63,689 nucleotides of DNA. Origin: Corallococcus interemptor (GTDB taxonomy: Bacteria; Myxococcota; Myxococcia; Myxococcales; Myxococcaceae). Each line of letters opens with the position of its first letter. The stretch's first letter is position 1. The stretch is taken from contig NZ_RAWM01000042.1 in NCBI RefSeq assembly GCF_003668875.1, forward strand, positions 1 through 63,689, in the 5' to 3' direction. Positions 15,148-25,849 of the stretch are shown here, piece after piece. Under the pieces are notes generated by a model, which worked only from the letters and a program-made list of their open reading frames with translations, did not search any database and was not told the DNA's origin. Position numbers and translations under genes: made by a program.

Positions 15148-17714
15148 CGGCGCGGCAGCTCCACGAGGAACGTGGAGCCCTCACCCAGCACGCTCTCCAC
15201 CTCGATGTGGCCGCCCATCGCCTCCACGATCTGGCGGGCAATCCACAACCCCAGCCCGAAGCCGCCGTAGTTGCGCTCGGACACCGCGCGCTCGAAGCGG
15301 TGGAACAGGCGCGGCAGGTGCTCCTTCGCGATGCCGATGCCGCCGTCCTTCACCCGCAGCCGCGCCCGGCCTCCCTCCGCCTCCAGGGACACGTGCACCG
15401 GGTTGCCACGGCCGTACTTCAGCGCGTTGGAGAACAGGTTGGTGAAGACCTGATCCAACCGCAGCCGGTCCCACTGCCCCGTCACCTCCGGCGCGAGCAC
15501 CAGCTCCAGCGGCGTCCCCGAGCGCGCGTACTCCTGCTCGAACCGCTCGGCCACCTCCCGCACCAGCCCTCCCAGCTCCAGGGGCTCCAGCACCAGCTCC
15601 AGCTTCCCCGCGCTCAAGCGAGACACGTCCAGCAGGTCATTCACCAGCAGCGTCTGCCGCTTCACCTGCCGGTCCACCCGCTCCAGGCCGCGCTTGAGCT
15701 TCTCCAAGTCGAAGGACGCCCCCGAGCGCGCCAGCCCCGCCATCAGGCTCTGCACCTGGAGCTGCAGCGCGCTGATGGGCGTCTTCAGCTCATGGCTCGC
15801 GATGGACAGGAACTCCTCGCGCAGGCGGATGGCGTCGCGCGCGTCCCGGTAGAGGCTCGCGTTGTCCAGCGCCAGCGCCGCCCGACGCGCCAGCTCCTGC
15901 GCCAGCGCCAGGTCCTGCGCGTCGTACGCGCGCTTGGACGTGACGAACGTCAGCGCCCCCAGCGTGTGCCCCCGCACCCGCAGCGGCACGCACAGGTACG
16001 CGCACGTCCCGCCCGCCCGGGCGCTCGCCGGGTCCGCCTCCGACAGCCCCGAGCGTGACTCCGGCCTCCCGGACTGGATGACCCGCGCCACCACCGCGAG
16101 CCCCGGCGGCGGCACCTCGCCGTCCTCGACGCCCGCCGTGGCCACGCAGCGCACGCCGCCGGACTCGTCCTCCAGGAACACGCCGCAGGCCTCCGCGTAC
16201 TGCGGCACCGCCAGGTGCGCCACGCGCTCCAGCGTCTCCTCCTCCTCCAGGCTCCCCGCCAGCACCCCGCCGGCCTCCGCCAGGAAGCGCTGCGCCGCCT
16301 CGCCGCGCTGGCGCTCGGTGATGTCCACCATCACGCTCAGGCACTGCGGCGGGCCGCTCGCCGGGTGCACGCGCCCCGTCCACACGGCCACCCGCAGCGC
16401 GCCGCCGTCGCGCCGCCTCGCCGCCAGGGGCGCGCCGTCCAGCACCGTGCCGCGCGTGGCGCGCTCCAGCCCGTGGCGGAAGGAGTCCCAGTGCTCGGGT
16501 GGCACCGCGGGCAACACCTTCCCCAGCACCTCCTCCGCCGTCCACCCCAGCATCCGCTCCGCGGCCGGATTCCACAGCCGCACCGTGCCGTCGGGGTCCA
16601 ACAGCATGATGGCCGTGGGGCTCGCCTGGATGATGGCCTCCAGCGTCCCGTGCGCCTCGCGCAAGGCAGCCCGCGCCCGCTGCTCGCGCTCCAGGAGCCG
16701 CGCCCGCGCCAGCGCCTGCGCCGCGTGGTGCGCCACCAGCTGGAGGAATGCCCGCTCGTCGTCGTCGAACGCGTGCGGCAGGCCGAAGGTGAACACCAGC
16801 GCCCCCAGCACCCGCCCGTCCGCCACCAGCGGCAGGCACGCGGAAGACGTCGCCGGCCGCTCGGAGCCGGACAGCGCGTCCTCCACCGTCAGCCACACCG
16901 GCCGCGACTCGCGCAGCACCCGCGCCACCGGCGAGTCCCCCTCCAGGGGCATCCGCTTCAGCCGCTCCGCCGCGTCCGGCGTGCAGCCCGCGCAGCGAAG
17001 CAGCGTGGCGCTCGCCGCTTCCGGCTCCACGCACCACAGCGCCCCGGCCTTCGCGTCCGCCACCGCCAGCCCCTGCTCCAGCACCACCTCCGCCACGCGC
17101 GCCGCGGTGAGCGCCTCGGACAGCTCCGCGGTGACGTGCTGCAGCCGCGCGAGCCTCCCCGCCGCCACCTCCGCCGCCTGACGCGCCTGCCGCTCGGACG
17201 CGTACGCGCGCGCCACGTCCAGCGCCAGCGCCGCCCGGTCCGCCAGCTCCTGGAGGAGCAACTGCTCCCCCGGGTCGAACGACGACGGCTCCGGCGCCTC
17301 CCGCCACACCGTCAGCGTCCCCAGCGGGCGCCCCCGCGCCCTCAGCGGCAGCACCAGCACGGCCTCCACGCCCTGCGCCTCGCCCGAGTCCAGCACCTCC
17401 GCCGCCACGCCCTCGTCCGCGCGCACCCGCTGGGAGAACATCGCCTGCAGCCGCACGCGCGCCTCCGGCACCGCCGCCGCGGACGCCACCGTGCGCAGCC
17501 ACAGCCCGTCCTCCGACAACAGCCGCAGCGCGCACGCGGAGCCCAAGAGCGGCACCACCAGGCCGCACAGCCGCTCCATCACCGCCGGGGGCTCCAGCGA
17601 CGCGTCCGCCAGCACCCGCGAGGCCTCCGCCAGCAGCGCCAGCCGCTCTTCAATCTCCGGAAGCCGCGCTCCGTACTGCCGCGCCTCCCCCAGCCTGGTT
17701 GCGACCATCGTCAT
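15144..17714 (-). CDS. Sensor histidine kinase with GAF and PAS domains
   Basis: The 856-residue kinase has no obvious membrane segment. Two GAF-type modules (about 20-160 and 190-330), a PAS domain (about 355-470; ASPTAIMLLDPDGTVRLWNP) and a third GAF (about 480-625) precede the HisKA helix with the phospho-acceptor His641 in ASHELKTP. The ATPase core shows NALKYG (N box), DGGIGI (G1), FERA (F box) and GFGLGLW (G2). The ATG at 17714 is preceded by GGGGGGACG; upstream in-frame starts are less likely. No response regulator is adjacent, so it is an orphan kinase, divergent from kup. Its signal is unknown. Confidence 0.92.
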   Translation of the reverse strand: MTMVATRLGEARQYGARLPEIEERLALLAEASRVLADASLEPPAVMERLCGLVVPLLGSACALRLLSEDGLWLRTVASAAAVPEARVRLQAMFSQRVRADEGVAAEVLDSGEAQGVEAVLVLPLRARGRPLGTLTVWREAPEPSSFDPGEQLLLQELADRAALALDVARAYASERQARQAAEVAAGRLARLQHVTAELSEALTAARVAEVVLEQGLAVADAKAGALWCVEPEAASATLLRCAGCTPDAAERLKRMPLEGDSPVARVLRESRPVWLTVEDALSGSERPATSSACLPLVADGRVLGALVFTFGLPHAFDDDERAFLQLVAHHAAQALARARLLEREQRARAALREAHGTLEAIIQASPTAIMLLDPDGTVRLWNPAAERMLGWTAEEVLGKVLPAVPPEHWDSFRHGLERATRGTVLDGAPLAARRRDGGALRVAVWTGRVHPASGPPQCLSVMVDITERQRGEAAQRFLAEAGGVLAGSLEEEETLERVAHLAVPQYAEACGVFLEDESGGVRCVATAGVEDGEVPPPGLAVVARVIQSGRPESRSGLSEADPASARAGGTCAYLCVPLRVRGHTLGALTFVTSKRAYDAQDLALAQELARRAALALDNASLYRDARDAIRLREEFLSIASHELKTPISALQLQVQSLMAGLARSGASFDLEKLKRGLERVDRQVKRQTLLVNDLLDVSRLSAGKLELVLEPLELGGLVREVAERFEQEYARSGTPLELVLAPEVTGQWDRLRLDQVFTNLFSNALKYGRGNPVHVSLEAEGGRARLRVKDGGIGIAKEHLPRLFHRFERAVSERNYGGFGLGLWIARQIVEAMGGHIEVESVLGEGSTFLVELPRR

Positions 17715-17980
17715 GCCACGTCCCCCCGTTGCACCCGCCATGGGAGCACGGCCCCGCTCGCGGCGCTCTGCGTCCCAGGTCCCGCCATCCCAGACTTCTG
17801 CGGATGCTCGACACCCACCCCGGGGAAGCGTTGGTGGCGGGCATCCGCCTCGCCCCACGGCCTGGCTCCCTCGGGGGCAGGGGGGCGGGCGCGCACATGG
17901 GCTCACCCGGAGCGGTTGGAAACCAAAGGACCCTGACGGCAGCCGTTGCGGTGGGCCCGGGTTCAGCTAAAGCGGGGCCC

Positions 17981-19894
17981 GTGAACGCACCCTCGGAATC
18001 ACCGGCCGCCCCTTCGGAGGGCCCGGATTCTCCCAAACGCATCGCGATGCTCGCCCTGAGCGCGCTGGGCATCGTCTACGGAGACATTGGAACCAGTCCG
18101 CTCTACGCGCTGCGCGAATGCTTCACCGGAGCGCACGGCGTCACGCCCACGCCGGCCAACGTGCTGGGCGTGCTGTCGCTCATCGTGTGGTCGCTCATCA
18201 TCGTCGTGTCGGTGAAGTACATCATCTTCGTGATGCGCGCGGACAACCGGGGCGAGGGCGGCATCCTCGCGCTGATGGCGCTGGCCATGCACCGGCCCCG
18301 GGGCCAGTCCCACCGTGCGCGGCCCGTGCTGATTACGCTGGGCCTCTTCGGCGCGGCGCTCATCTATGGAGACGGCGTCATCACCCCGGCCATCTCCGTG
18401 ATGAGCGCGGTGGAGGGCCTGAGCGTGGCCACCCCCGTCTTCCAGCCGTACGTGATTCCCATCTCGCTCGTCATCCTGCTGCTGCTCTTCATGGTGCAGC
18501 GCAAGGGCACGGCGGGCATCGGCTCCGTGTTCGGCCCCCTGATGACCGTGTGGTTCCTGGTGCTGGCGGTGCTGGGCGTGAAGGAGCTCATCCACAACCC
18601 CGCGGTGCTCTGGTCGCTGTCGCCCGTGCACGGCGTGCGGTTCTTCATGGACAACGGGTGGCACGGCTTCCTGGTGCTGGGCGCCGTCATCCTGGTGGTG
18701 ACGGGCGGCGAGGCGCTCTACGCGGACATGGGCCACTTCGGCGCGAAGCCCATCCGCCGGGCCTGGTTCGGGCTGGTGCTGCCGTCGCTGGTGCTCAACT
18801 ACCTGGGCCAGGGCGCGCTGCTCCTGCGCCACGCGGAGGCCGCCCGCAACCCCTTCTTCCTCCTGGCCCCGGACTGGGCGCTGTATCCGCTGGTGGCCCT
18901 GTCCACCGCCGCGGCCGTCATCGCGTCGCAGGCCCTCATCTCCGGCTCCTTCTCCACCACCCGGCAGGCCATGCAGCTGGGCTACTGCCCGCGCATGGAG
19001 GTGGTGCACACGTCCGCGGAGGAGATGGGGCAGATCTACCTGCCCGGCATCAACGGCGCGCTGCTGGTGGGCGTCATCGCGCTGGTGCTGGGCTTCGGCT
19101 CCTCCAGCCGGCTGGCGGCCGCGTACGGCATCGCGGTGACGACGACCATGGGCATCACCACCCTGCTGGCCTACGTGGTGGCCCGCGAGCGCTGGGGCGT
19201 CCGCCGCGCCGTGGCCCTGCCCGTCGCCAGCCTCTTCATGCTGGTGGACCTGGCCTTCTTCGGCGCCAACGTGGCGAAGATTCCGGACGGCGGCTGGTTC
19301 CCGCTCTTGCTCGCCGTCTGCATCTTCACGCTGATGACCACCTGGAAGCGCGGCCGGGACATCCTCGCCGCCAAGCTGCGCGCGGCCAGCCTGGGCCTCA
19401 AGGACCTGTTGGGCAGCTTCGGGGACCACCCGCCCGTGCGCGTGCCCGGCACCGCCATCTTCATGACGGGCAACCCGGAGGGCACCCCGCCCGCGCTCCT
19501 GCACAACCTGAAGCACAACAAGGTCCTGCATGAGCAGGTGGTGCTGCTCACCATCATCCCGGAGGAGATTCCCCACGTCGTCGTCGGAGAGCGCGTGGAG
19601 GTGGAGCCCCTGGAGCAGGGCTTCGTGCGCGTCGTGGCCCGCTACGGCTTCATGGAGAACCCCAGCATCCCGGACATCCTCAAGCGCTGCCGGGAGAAGG
19701 GCCTCCAGTTCCAGCTCATGGGCACCAGCTTCTTCCTGGGCCGCGAAACCATCATCCCCACCAAGAAGCCCGGCATGGCCCTGTGGCGCGAGGCCCTCTT
19801 CACCTGGATGAGCCGCAACGCCCGCAGCGCCACCGCCTACTTCCGGATTCCGCCCAACCGCGTGGTGGAGCTGGGAAGTCAGGTGGAGCTGTAA
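17981..19894 (+). CDS. kup: Kup-type potassium transporter
   Basis: The 637-residue protein matches the length of KUP/HAK/KT permeases. The first helix carries ALGIVYGDIGTSPLYAL, the family hallmark, and a second signature, GDGVITPAISVMSAVEGL, follows. Around twelve hydrophobic segments continue to about residue 465, with a cytoplasmic C-terminal domain after that. It imports K+ with protons. The GTG at 17981 is chosen because upstream in-frame sequence overlaps the leader of the divergent kinase gene and is not Kup-like. Its position beside a sensor kinase is suggestive, but no regulatory link is visible. Confidence 0.95.
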   Translation: MNAPSESPAAPSEGPDSPKRIAMLALSALGIVYGDIGTSPLYALRECFTGAHGVTPTPANVLGVLSLIVWSLIIVVSVKYIIFVMRADNRGEGGILALMALAMHRPRGQSHRARPVLITLGLFGAALIYGDGVITPAISVMSAVEGLSVATPVFQPYVIPISLVILLLLFMVQRKGTAGIGSVFGPLMTVWFLVLAVLGVKELIHNPAVLWSLSPVHGVRFFMDNGWHGFLVLGAVILVVTGGEALYADMGHFGAKPIRRAWFGLVLPSLVLNYLGQGALLLRHAEAARNPFFLLAPDWALYPLVALSTAAAVIASQALISGSFSTTRQAMQLGYCPRMEVVHTSAEEMGQIYLPGINGALLVGVIALVLGFGSSSRLAAAYGIAVTTTMGITTLLAYVVARERWGVRRAVALPVASLFMLVDLAFFGANVAKIPDGGWFPLLLAVCIFTLMTTWKRGRDILAAKLRAASLGLKDLLGSFGDHPPVRVPGTAIFMTGNPEGTPPALLHNLKHNKVLHEQVVLLTIIPEEIPHVVVGERVEVEPLEQGFVRVVARYGFMENPSIPDILKRCREKGLQFQLMGTSFFLGRETIIPTKKPGMALWREALFTWMSRNARSATAYFRIPPNRVVELGSQVEL

Positions 19895-20084
19895 CCCGGC
19901 CGACGCCGCACCAGGACTTCACCCCTGGAGTAGAAAGACTACTCGGCATGTATTGCACGGGCTTTGCGGGGCTTGAGGTTTATTCCTCATCGTAAGTGCC
20001 TGAAAACACATGGGCACCGTTCCCGGGGGAGGGGTAAAGGGGACCCAGGGGTGTCCTCCAGTGGTTGCAGGACAGCCCTTTACG

Positions 20085-20129
20085 CAGGGGCTTGCCTGCT
20101 TCAAATTGCACCGCCCCTGTCCGTTTTTT
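20085..20129 (+). terminator. Hairpin with T-run in the leader before the hotdog gene
   Basis: CAGGGGC (20085-20091) pairs with GCCCCTG (20113-20119), and TCCGTTTTTT follows. The 21-nt loop itself can form a small GCAGG/CCTGC hairpin that competes with the main stem. It lies 190 bp after kup and 164 bp before the next start, so it may end kup transcripts or act as an attenuator of the downstream gene. Confidence 0.5.
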
Positions 20130-20140
20130 CCGGTTTAGAC

Positions 20141-20212
20141 ATAAAAATACGACAGGGCAGCAACACTTTCGTCGATGAATCGAGAATCTTTTCACGGTGC
20201 AGATAAAAATAC
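20141..20212 (+). repeat. Direct repeat ATAAAAATAC, two copies
   Basis: ATAAAAATAC occurs at 20141-20150 and 20203-20212, a 62-bp period, with similar flanks (GACAGGG after the first copy, TGTCCCGG after the second). Such A/T-only decamers are rare in this genome. They could be tandem promoter elements or binding sites for an AT-preferring protein upstream of 20293. Confidence 0.45.
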
Positions 20213-20292
20213 TGTCCCGGCGTAACGAAAGTTGGTTACCCTGCAGCCAGGTGTCCCCCGGCACCCGGCGTCTGAAACGAGGTCAGCCTTCC

Positions 20293-21306
20293 ATGCTCCA
20301 GGCCATCGCCCCCGCTTCCGTGTCGTCCCCGGCTCCTTCGATGAAGTCGGTCATGCCGTGGATGGCCGAGCCCCGGATGCCCCTGTCGGACGCGGCGCCG
20401 TACACGGTGCTGAGCGCGCAGGAGCTCTACCCGCGCATCTGCGTGCGGGACCCGTACTTCGCGCTGAAGGACGTGACGGTGCTGCCGGGCGAGGTGGTGG
20501 CGCGCGTGCCGGTGCAGATGGCGCCGGACGCGGAGGCGATGCCGCTGGGCCTGGGCGAGGCGGGCCGGCACCTGGCCATCCTGGGCTCGTGCGGCGCGGC
20601 GCTGGTGGCGCCCAAGGACGGGCAGCACTTCTACCTGGCCAGCGCGGCGCGCGGTCAGTGGCTGCAGGCGGCCCCGCAGGAGCGCGCCTCGGACATGCTC
20701 TGGGCGCTGGCGCAGGCGGAGTACACCGGCAAGCGCACCTGCACGGCGCGCACGCTCCTGTCCTCTTCTGACGGCACGCCGCTGTTCAAGCTGGAGGTGG
20801 ACTACAACGTGCTGTCCGCCGCCGCCTTCACCCGCCTGTTCGGCGAGGCGCGCCAGGAGATGCGCCGCGAGCCGCGCCCCGCGGACACCGTGCAGCGCAC
20901 CCCGGAGGAGTGGGCGAAGCTGCGGCAGAACCCGTACAGCAAGCCGCTGGACCTCCAGGACTTCCGCATGGAGGGCGACCTGATGCGCTCCTCGCTCGTC
21001 GTCACCCCGGAGCTGTGCAAGGGCCACTTCGCCATGCACCCGGTGATGCCGGTGGCGGTGGTCGCGGGCGGCATGACCCGCATGGCCACCACGCTGGGCC
21101 GCAAGCTGGAGGCGGCGCCCGGCGCCCGCTTCGTGGCGAAGGACGTGAAGCTGTCCGCGGACAGCCTGGCCTACGCGGGCCAGACGGTGGTGTTCAGCGC
21201 GCACCGCGTCCAGGTGCGCGGCGCGGATCACACCTTCGCCTGCTGGGCGTCCGTGGGCGAGCGCGTGGTGGCGCAGCTGGACGTGACCTACACCCGCGTG
21301 GACTGA
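20293..21306 (+). CDS. Hypothetical protein, probable double-hotdog fold
   Basis: The 337-residue soluble protein has no signal peptide. Two halves look alike in layout. The first (about 45-190) contains LGEAGRHLAILGSCGAALVA, a hydrophobic helix followed by strands. The second (about 215-337) contains CKGHFAMHPVMPVAVVAGGM, reminiscent of the H-F-x-x-x-P-x-x-P-G-V active-site helix of FabA/FabZ-type hotdog dehydratases, and ends in strands (AGQTVVFSAHRVQVRG). This suggests a double-hotdog protein acting on an acyl thioester, but the exact catalytic residues of known families are not all present. It converges on the DUF2378 gene three bases later. Confidence 0.55.
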   Translation: MLQAIAPASVSSPAPSMKSVMPWMAEPRMPLSDAAPYTVLSAQELYPRICVRDPYFALKDVTVLPGEVVARVPVQMAPDAEAMPLGLGEAGRHLAILGSCGAALVAPKDGQHFYLASAARGQWLQAAPQERASDMLWALAQAEYTGKRTCTARTLLSSSDGTPLFKLEVDYNVLSAAAFTRLFGEARQEMRREPRPADTVQRTPEEWAKLRQNPYSKPLDLQDFRMEGDLMRSSLVVTPELCKGHFAMHPVMPVAVVAGGMTRMATTLGRKLEAAPGARFVAKDVKLSADSLAYAGQTVVFSAHRVQVRGADHTFACWASVGERVVAQLDVTYTRVD

Positions 21307-21309
21307 GCC

Positions 21310-21891
21310 TCAGGCCCACTCGATGTCGTAGTCCACGCGGTCGATGCCCTGCGGCTTCGCGGTGGCCTTGCCCGTCAGCCCCAGCACCTTGAGCGAGCCG
21401 GTGAGGATGCCCACGTGGTACGCGGGCGGCATCATGTCCCGGCGCATGCGCAGGGTGCCGGACTTGGGGCCCGTCGTGAGGTACTCGCGGTTGCCGTAGG
21501 ACACCGCCGCGCTGTACGCCATCTGCGCGCCCGCGAAGAGCTTCTGCGGGTCCCCCCGGGAGATGATGCCGAACACCAGCATCCCCGGCCCGGTGGAGTA
21601 GCGGGTGATGCTCACCTCGCCGCACGCGTGGAACACCGCGTCCTGGGGGCCCAGCGCGCCCTCCAGCAGGTCCGCCGTGTGGTACAGCAGCGTGAGGAAC
21701 TCCCGCGCCGGGTACGAGCGCAGCTCCGCGTAGTCGTGGTCCAGCTCCCCCACGCGCAGCTTCTCCATCCCGATGGCGCCCGCGTGCTGCTGCACCAGGC
21801 CGAACACGGACTTGAAGATGAGCCCGCGGATGGAGTCTCCCGATTGGAGGGTGGCGATCCGGGCGGCGAGTTCGGCCTTGTCCGACGGCAT
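21310..21891 (-). CDS. DUF2378 (TIGR02265-type) family protein
   Basis: The 193-residue cytoplasmic protein is of a type found as many paralogues in myxobacteria: an N-terminal MPSDKAELAARIATLQSGDS, then IRGLIFKSVFGLVQQHAG, and a C-terminal half with SYPAREFLTLLYHTADLLEG and FGIISRGDPQKLF. Length and layout fit the DUF2378 family, whose function is unknown. The start at 21891 follows a GAGGAG sequence at an eight-base distance. It lies tail to tail with the hotdog-like gene. No DNA-binding or catalytic motif is visible. Confidence 0.75.
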   Translation of the reverse strand: MPSDKAELAARIATLQSGDSIRGLIFKSVFGLVQQHAGAIGMEKLRVGELDHDYAELRSYPAREFLTLLYHTADLLEGALGPQDAVFHACGEVSITRYSTGPGMLVFGIISRGDPQKLFAGAQMAYSAAVSYGNREYLTTGPKSGTLRMRRDMMPPAYHVGILTGSLKVLGLTGKATAKPQGIDRVDYDIEWA

Positions 21892-21980
21892 GACATCCAC
21901 TCCTCTGGGGTTCACGGGCGAACCCGGGGCCAGCTTAACGGCCCCGTTTCAGCTGTCGACAAAGCGCTTCACTCCGCGAA

Positions 21981-22718
21981 TCAGCGCTCGTCCAGCAGCA
22001 CCGGCGCGAAGCCGGCCGCGTCGCACGACGCGAGCACGTAGCGCACGCCCGCCCGCTCGCCGGTGAAGCCCGCGGGGATGCCGCTGGAGTGCAGGTGGCC
22101 GTACACGCAGACCTTGGGCGCGAACGCTTCAATGGGGGCGCTGAAGGCCGTGGCCCGCTCGTTCGCGTACACGGGCGGGAAGTGCACCGCGATGATGCGG
22201 GTGAGCGGGGTGGGGTGCGCCGCCTCCTTCTTGAGCGCGTCCTCAATGGACGTGGACAGCCGGCGCGTCTCGCGCTCCACGTAGCCGGAGTCCCCCTGCT
22301 CGTCGCCCATCTCCCCGCCGGGCATGGGCGGCGCTTCCGGCGCCGTCCACAGCCGCGTGCCGGCGATGACCCACGGCCCCAGCACCACCGCGTTGTTGTG
22401 GAGGAAGCCCTCCAGCGTGCGGAAGGGCTCCAGCAGCTTGCGCAGCTTGGACGCGGAGTCGCCCCACCAGTAGTCGTGGTTGCCGCGCACCAGCACCTTG
22501 CGCCCCGGCCGCGCGTCCAGCCACGCCAGGTCCTCCATCACCTCGTGGGCGCGGGTGGCCCAGGAGATGTCCCCCGCGACGATGACCGCGTCCTCCGGCC
22601 GCACCTGTTCGTCCCACGCGCGCTGCAGGGGCAGCGGGTGGTCCGTCCAGCCAAAGCGGTGCATGTCCTTCTGCCGGGTGGAGGGCAGGTGTGTGTCGCC
22701 AATGCCGAAGAGCCGCAT
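21981..22718 (-). CDS. Metallophosphoesterase
   Basis: The 245-residue protein carries the full calcineurin-like phosphoesterase motif series: GDTH (residues 7-10), GDIS, GNHD, a lone metal-binding His in AVHFPP, and GHLH near the C-terminus. These bind two metal ions for hydrolysis of phosphomono- or diesters. No signal peptide is present, so it acts in the cytoplasm. The substrate cannot be inferred. It runs in the same direction as the DUF2378 gene 89 bp downstream, a possible loose operon. Confidence 0.9.
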   Translation of the reverse strand: MRLFGIGDTHLPSTRQKDMHRFGWTDHPLPLQRAWDEQVRPEDAVIVAGDISWATRAHEVMEDLAWLDARPGRKVLVRGNHDYWWGDSASKLRKLLEPFRTLEGFLHNNAVVLGPWVIAGTRLWTAPEAPPMPGGEMGDEQGDSGYVERETRRLSTSIEDALKKEAAHPTPLTRIIAVHFPPVYANERATAFSAPIEAFAPKVCVYGHLHSSGIPAGFTGERAGVRYVLASCDAAGFAPVLLDER

Positions 22719-23115
22719 GATGCAGGCGTCATAGCGGATGGCCTGCCCCCGTGTCGGCCCTTCCAGCGCGGCGCGCGCCCGGACGGCCCGCCCGCCAGGT
22801 CCGCCGAGGGTTCAAATAGTGATTGATACAGGAAATGATGTAACAAAACGTTACGTCACGGATGTCCTGGAACACGGCAGTGCGGCACGGATGCACCACA
22901 TCGGACTCCAGGTGAAAACTGTGGGTCCTGTGATGTAGGCAATTCCGTGATTTCAGGTGTTTGAGGCCACGAGGAGCGCCGTGCGCATCGTGCGGGTGGA
23001 GCATGCATGCACCGGTCGCGGAAGAAAACTGGACGAAGGTAACAGGATGAAGGCGGCTGGCACGCACGGTGCTGTGGAGCCGGGGCGTTGCTCCCTCGAC
23101 TTCTGGAGTCCCCTC
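22719..23115. other. 397-bp divergent intergenic region
   Basis: The region separates the phosphoesterase and amidase genes, which are divergent. Its centre (about 22812-22860) is A+T-rich and holds the inverted repeat GTAAC-N5-GTTAC at 22840-22854; both genes could have promoters here. An in-frame ATG at 23047 could extend the amidase, but the lipoprotein start at 23116 is preferred. I see no RNA gene or other coding frame. Confidence 0.5.
22840..22854. promoter_or_regulatory. Inverted repeat GTAAC-AAAAC-GTTAC
   Basis: Two 5-bp arms flank a 5-bp A-rich spacer inside the most A+T-rich part of the intergenic region. The size and symmetry fit a dimeric operator for the divergent phosphoesterase or amidase. 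No partner regulator lies nearby. Confidence 0.35.
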
Positions 23116-24726
<1,611 letters not shown>

Positions 24727-24727
24727 C

Positions 24728-25849
24728 GTGAAGCACCGGGGCCTTGAACGGCGGACGCGTTCCGGGCCCTCGCGGGCACGGTGGGGGTGGGCCGTGCTCG
24801 CCCTGCTGGGCGCCATGGGCTGTCAGGGCCGCTGCGGCGGCGCTGGCGGAGCCCCGGCGCCCGGCGCCCTGTCGGAGGCGGAGCGGCGGGCCCTGCCGGG
24901 CACCATCGTCTTCCTCTCCGAACGGGCGGGACAGAAGGACGTCTGGCGGGTGACGCCCGCGGGACAGGAGACGCAGGTCACCACCGCGCCGGAGGACGAG
25001 TACCCCGGCCCGCCGTCACCGGACGGCCGCACGCTGCTGGTGATTGCGTCGGGCGAGGCGAACGGGCGCGTCTTCCAGCAGCTGCGCCTCCAGCCATTGG
25101 AGGGAGGCCGCCAGGTGCCGCTGCATGCGCCCCGCCCGCGCGCGCGCAACGCGAGCTGGGGGCCGGACGGCACGTGGCTGGTCGCGGAGTCCGACGCGCA
25201 GGGCTTCAGCGACGTGGTGCGCGTGCTGCCCCAGGCGAACGCGGTGGACACGCGGCTGACGCACGTGAAGGAGGGCTGCTTCGAGCCCGCGGTGTCTCCG
25301 GACGGCACGGAGGTGGCGTGCGTGTGCAGCGGGGAAGGGGACCCGGAGGTCTACGTCTTCCGCGCGGACGGCACGGGCGAGCCCCGCCGCATCACCACGT
25401 TCTACCTGGAGGACCGCACGCCGCAGTGGAGCCCGGATGGGAAGTGGCTGCTCTTCGTGAGCAACCGCGAGCGCAAGGAGCGCGTGTACCGGGTGCGCGC
25501 GGACGGCTCGGACCTGCGCGCGCTGTCCGGCGAGGGCTTCGCGGGTGACGAGCGCGAGCCGGTCTTCAGCCCGGATGGCAAGCGCGTGGCGTACGTGGCC
25601 CGGCTGCCGGACGGCAAGAGCCGCATCTGGGTGGTGGACATGGCGGGAGGCGCGCCGGTGGCGCTGACGGACGGGCAGCACCGCGACGACATGCCGGCCT
25701 GGAGCCCGGACGGAAAGGCGCTGGTGTTCGTCTCCGAGCGCGACGGCGACACCGACCTGTACCTCATGCGTCCGGACGGCACCGGCCAGACGCGGCTCAC
25801 CACGGCGAAGGGCGCGGACTGGCTGCCGCGCTGGTTCGTGCCGCGCTAG
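24728..25849 (+). CDS. TolB-like beta-propeller lipoprotein
   Basis: The GTG start lies one base after the amidase stop, so the pair forms an operon. The 373-residue protein has an Arg-rich N-terminus, a hydrophobic stretch ([14 protein letters not shown]) with lipobox Cys, and a Gly/Ala linker. Six or so PD40-type repeats follow, recognisable by [39 protein letters not shown] and [13 protein letters not shown]. Such propellers bind proteins in the periplasm, as TolB does. The operon link suggests a helper of the amidase, but that is inference. Its stop shares CTAG with the convergent kinase gene. Confidence 0.85.
   Translation: MKHRGLERRTRSGPSRARWGWAVLALLGAMGCQGRCGGAGGAPAPGALSEAERRALPGTIVFLSERAGQKDVWRVTPAGQETQVTTAPEDEYPGPPSPDGRTLLVIASGEANGRVFQQLRLQPLEGGRQVPLHAPRPRARNASWGPDGTWLVAESDAQGFSDVVRVLPQANAVDTRLTHVKEGCFEPAVSPDGTEVACVCSGEGDPEVYVFRADGTGEPRRITTFYLEDRTPQWSPDGKWLLFVSNRERKERVYRVRADGSDLRALSGEGFAGDEREPVFSPDGKRVAYVARLPDGKSRIWVVDMAGGAPVALTDGQHRDDMPAWSPDGKALVFVSERDGDTDLYLMRPDGTGQTRLTTAKGADWLPRWFVPR

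Larger units (their letters stand above)
19895..20292 (+). other. 398-bp intergenic leader with low G+C islands
   Basis: No gene is seen between kup and the hotdog-like protein. The stretch contains a CCAGG/CCTGG mini-hairpin near 19914-19928, a hairpin with a T6 run (20085-20129) and two copies of ATAAAAATAC (20141-20150, 20203-20212). The A+T-rich segment around 20120-20225 stands out in this G+C-rich DNA and is a likely promoter or 5' leader for the gene at 20293. A weak match to a sigma54 promoter at 19953-19967 lacks the conserved GG. I found no match to a known riboswitch by eye. Confidence 0.5.

Noticed and set aside
16215-17936. 573-codon open frame on the plus strand
   Set aside because: Antisense shadow of the histidine kinase, which shows all kinase boxes on the other strand.
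17999-19576. 525-codon open frame on the minus strand
   Set aside because: Antisense shadow of kup with His/Gln/Arg-rich composition.
19953-19967. Sigma54 promoter TTGCACGGGCTTTGC
   Set aside because: Spacing fits but the essential GG of the -24 element is TG, and it lies 330 bp from the next start.
20130-20292. Cyclic-di-GMP riboswitch before the hotdog-like gene
   Set aside because: I looked for the GEMM core (GGGCAAACC and ACGCAAAGC) and found no adequate match.
22957-23115. Longer N-terminus for the amidase from 22957 or 23047
   Set aside because: The lipoprotein signal peptide begins at 23116; a longer form would bury it.
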